This document shows positions 7,444 through 7,511 of a DNA stretch of 7,511 nt, piece by piece. The notes under the pieces were generated by a model. The model did no database searches. It was given only the letters and a program-made list of their open reading frames with translations, and had not been told where the DNA came from. Made by a program: the position numbers and the translations under genes. Position 1 is the first letter of the stretch. Each line of letters starts with the position of its first letter. Origin of the DNA: an uncultured Capnocytophaga sp. (GTDB lineage Bacteria; Bacteroidota; Bacteroidia; Flavobacteriales; Flavobacteriaceae). The DNA lies in the NCBI GenBank assembly GCA_915070235.1, contig CAJZFM010000098.1, positions 1 to 7,511 of the forward strand, in the 5' to 3' direction.

Positions 7444-7511
7444 ATTTTTACATAAGAGAATGGAAAGGGAAAAGCAAATTAGCTAATTATATAGAATATA
7501 TCTATTAAAAG
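7444..7511. other. AT-rich intergenic end of window with two small palindromes
   Basis: No coding frame is evident here. A perfect 12-base palindrome, AATTAGCTAATT, lies at 7477-7488. The inverted repeat ATAGA-ATATA-TCTAT lies at 7491-7505. These could be part of the promoter or operator of a gene beyond the window, or chance in AT-rich DNA. Confidence 0.4.

Noticed and set aside
1..7511. Mobile element, CRISPR array, defence system or RNA gene
   Set aside because: No transposase, integrase, regularly spaced repeats, tRNA/rRNA-like sequence or defence domains were seen; the three short intergenic gaps are explained by terminators and promoters.

Overview
This 7.5 kb window looks like ordinary chromosome from a member of the Bacteroidota, most likely a flavobacterium. 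Three things point there. The two clearest promoters carry TATCTTTG, which fits the Bacteroidota -7 consensus TAnnTTTG. Shine-Dalgarno sequences are essentially absent in front of the starts. The proteins resemble flavobacterial versions of their families. A Capnocytophaga-like genus is plausible, but that is only an impression from sequence character.

All genes lie on the + strand. Positions 1-2160 hold the 3' part of an M1 (aminopeptidase N-like) zinc aminopeptidase with a C-terminal HEAT-like helical region; its 5' end lies before the window. A strong intrinsic terminator (2167-2203) closes it. A promoter at 2239-2246 then drives a monocistronic M48 zinc metallopeptidase lipoprotein (2270-3076), which has its own terminator (3094-3123). 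A G-free, heptad-repeated leader (3134-3183) ends in a second TATCTTTG, which precedes tex (3203-5326), an RNA-binding S1/YqgF/HhH protein. Only 32 bp later, with no terminator between, comes an oligopeptidase B (S9A family, ptrB; 5359-7407), followed by a terminator at 7415-7443. The last ~70 bases are AT-rich intergenic sequence with two small palindromes.

Functionally, three of the four genes are peptidases: M1 trims N-termini, M48 probably performs envelope protein quality control, and oligopeptidase B cleaves short peptides after basic residues. The fourth, Tex, is a transcription/RNA-associated housekeeping protein. Terminators and promoters split the window into three transcription units (M1; M48; tex-ptrB), so the peptidases are neighbours but not one operon. 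I see no mobile element, CRISPR array, tRNA/rRNA, toxin-antitoxin or defence gene. I found no convincing undescribed system. The most interesting points are the degenerate heptad repeat in the tex promoter region, the changed subsite residues of oligopeptidase B, and the very short leaders after both promoters.
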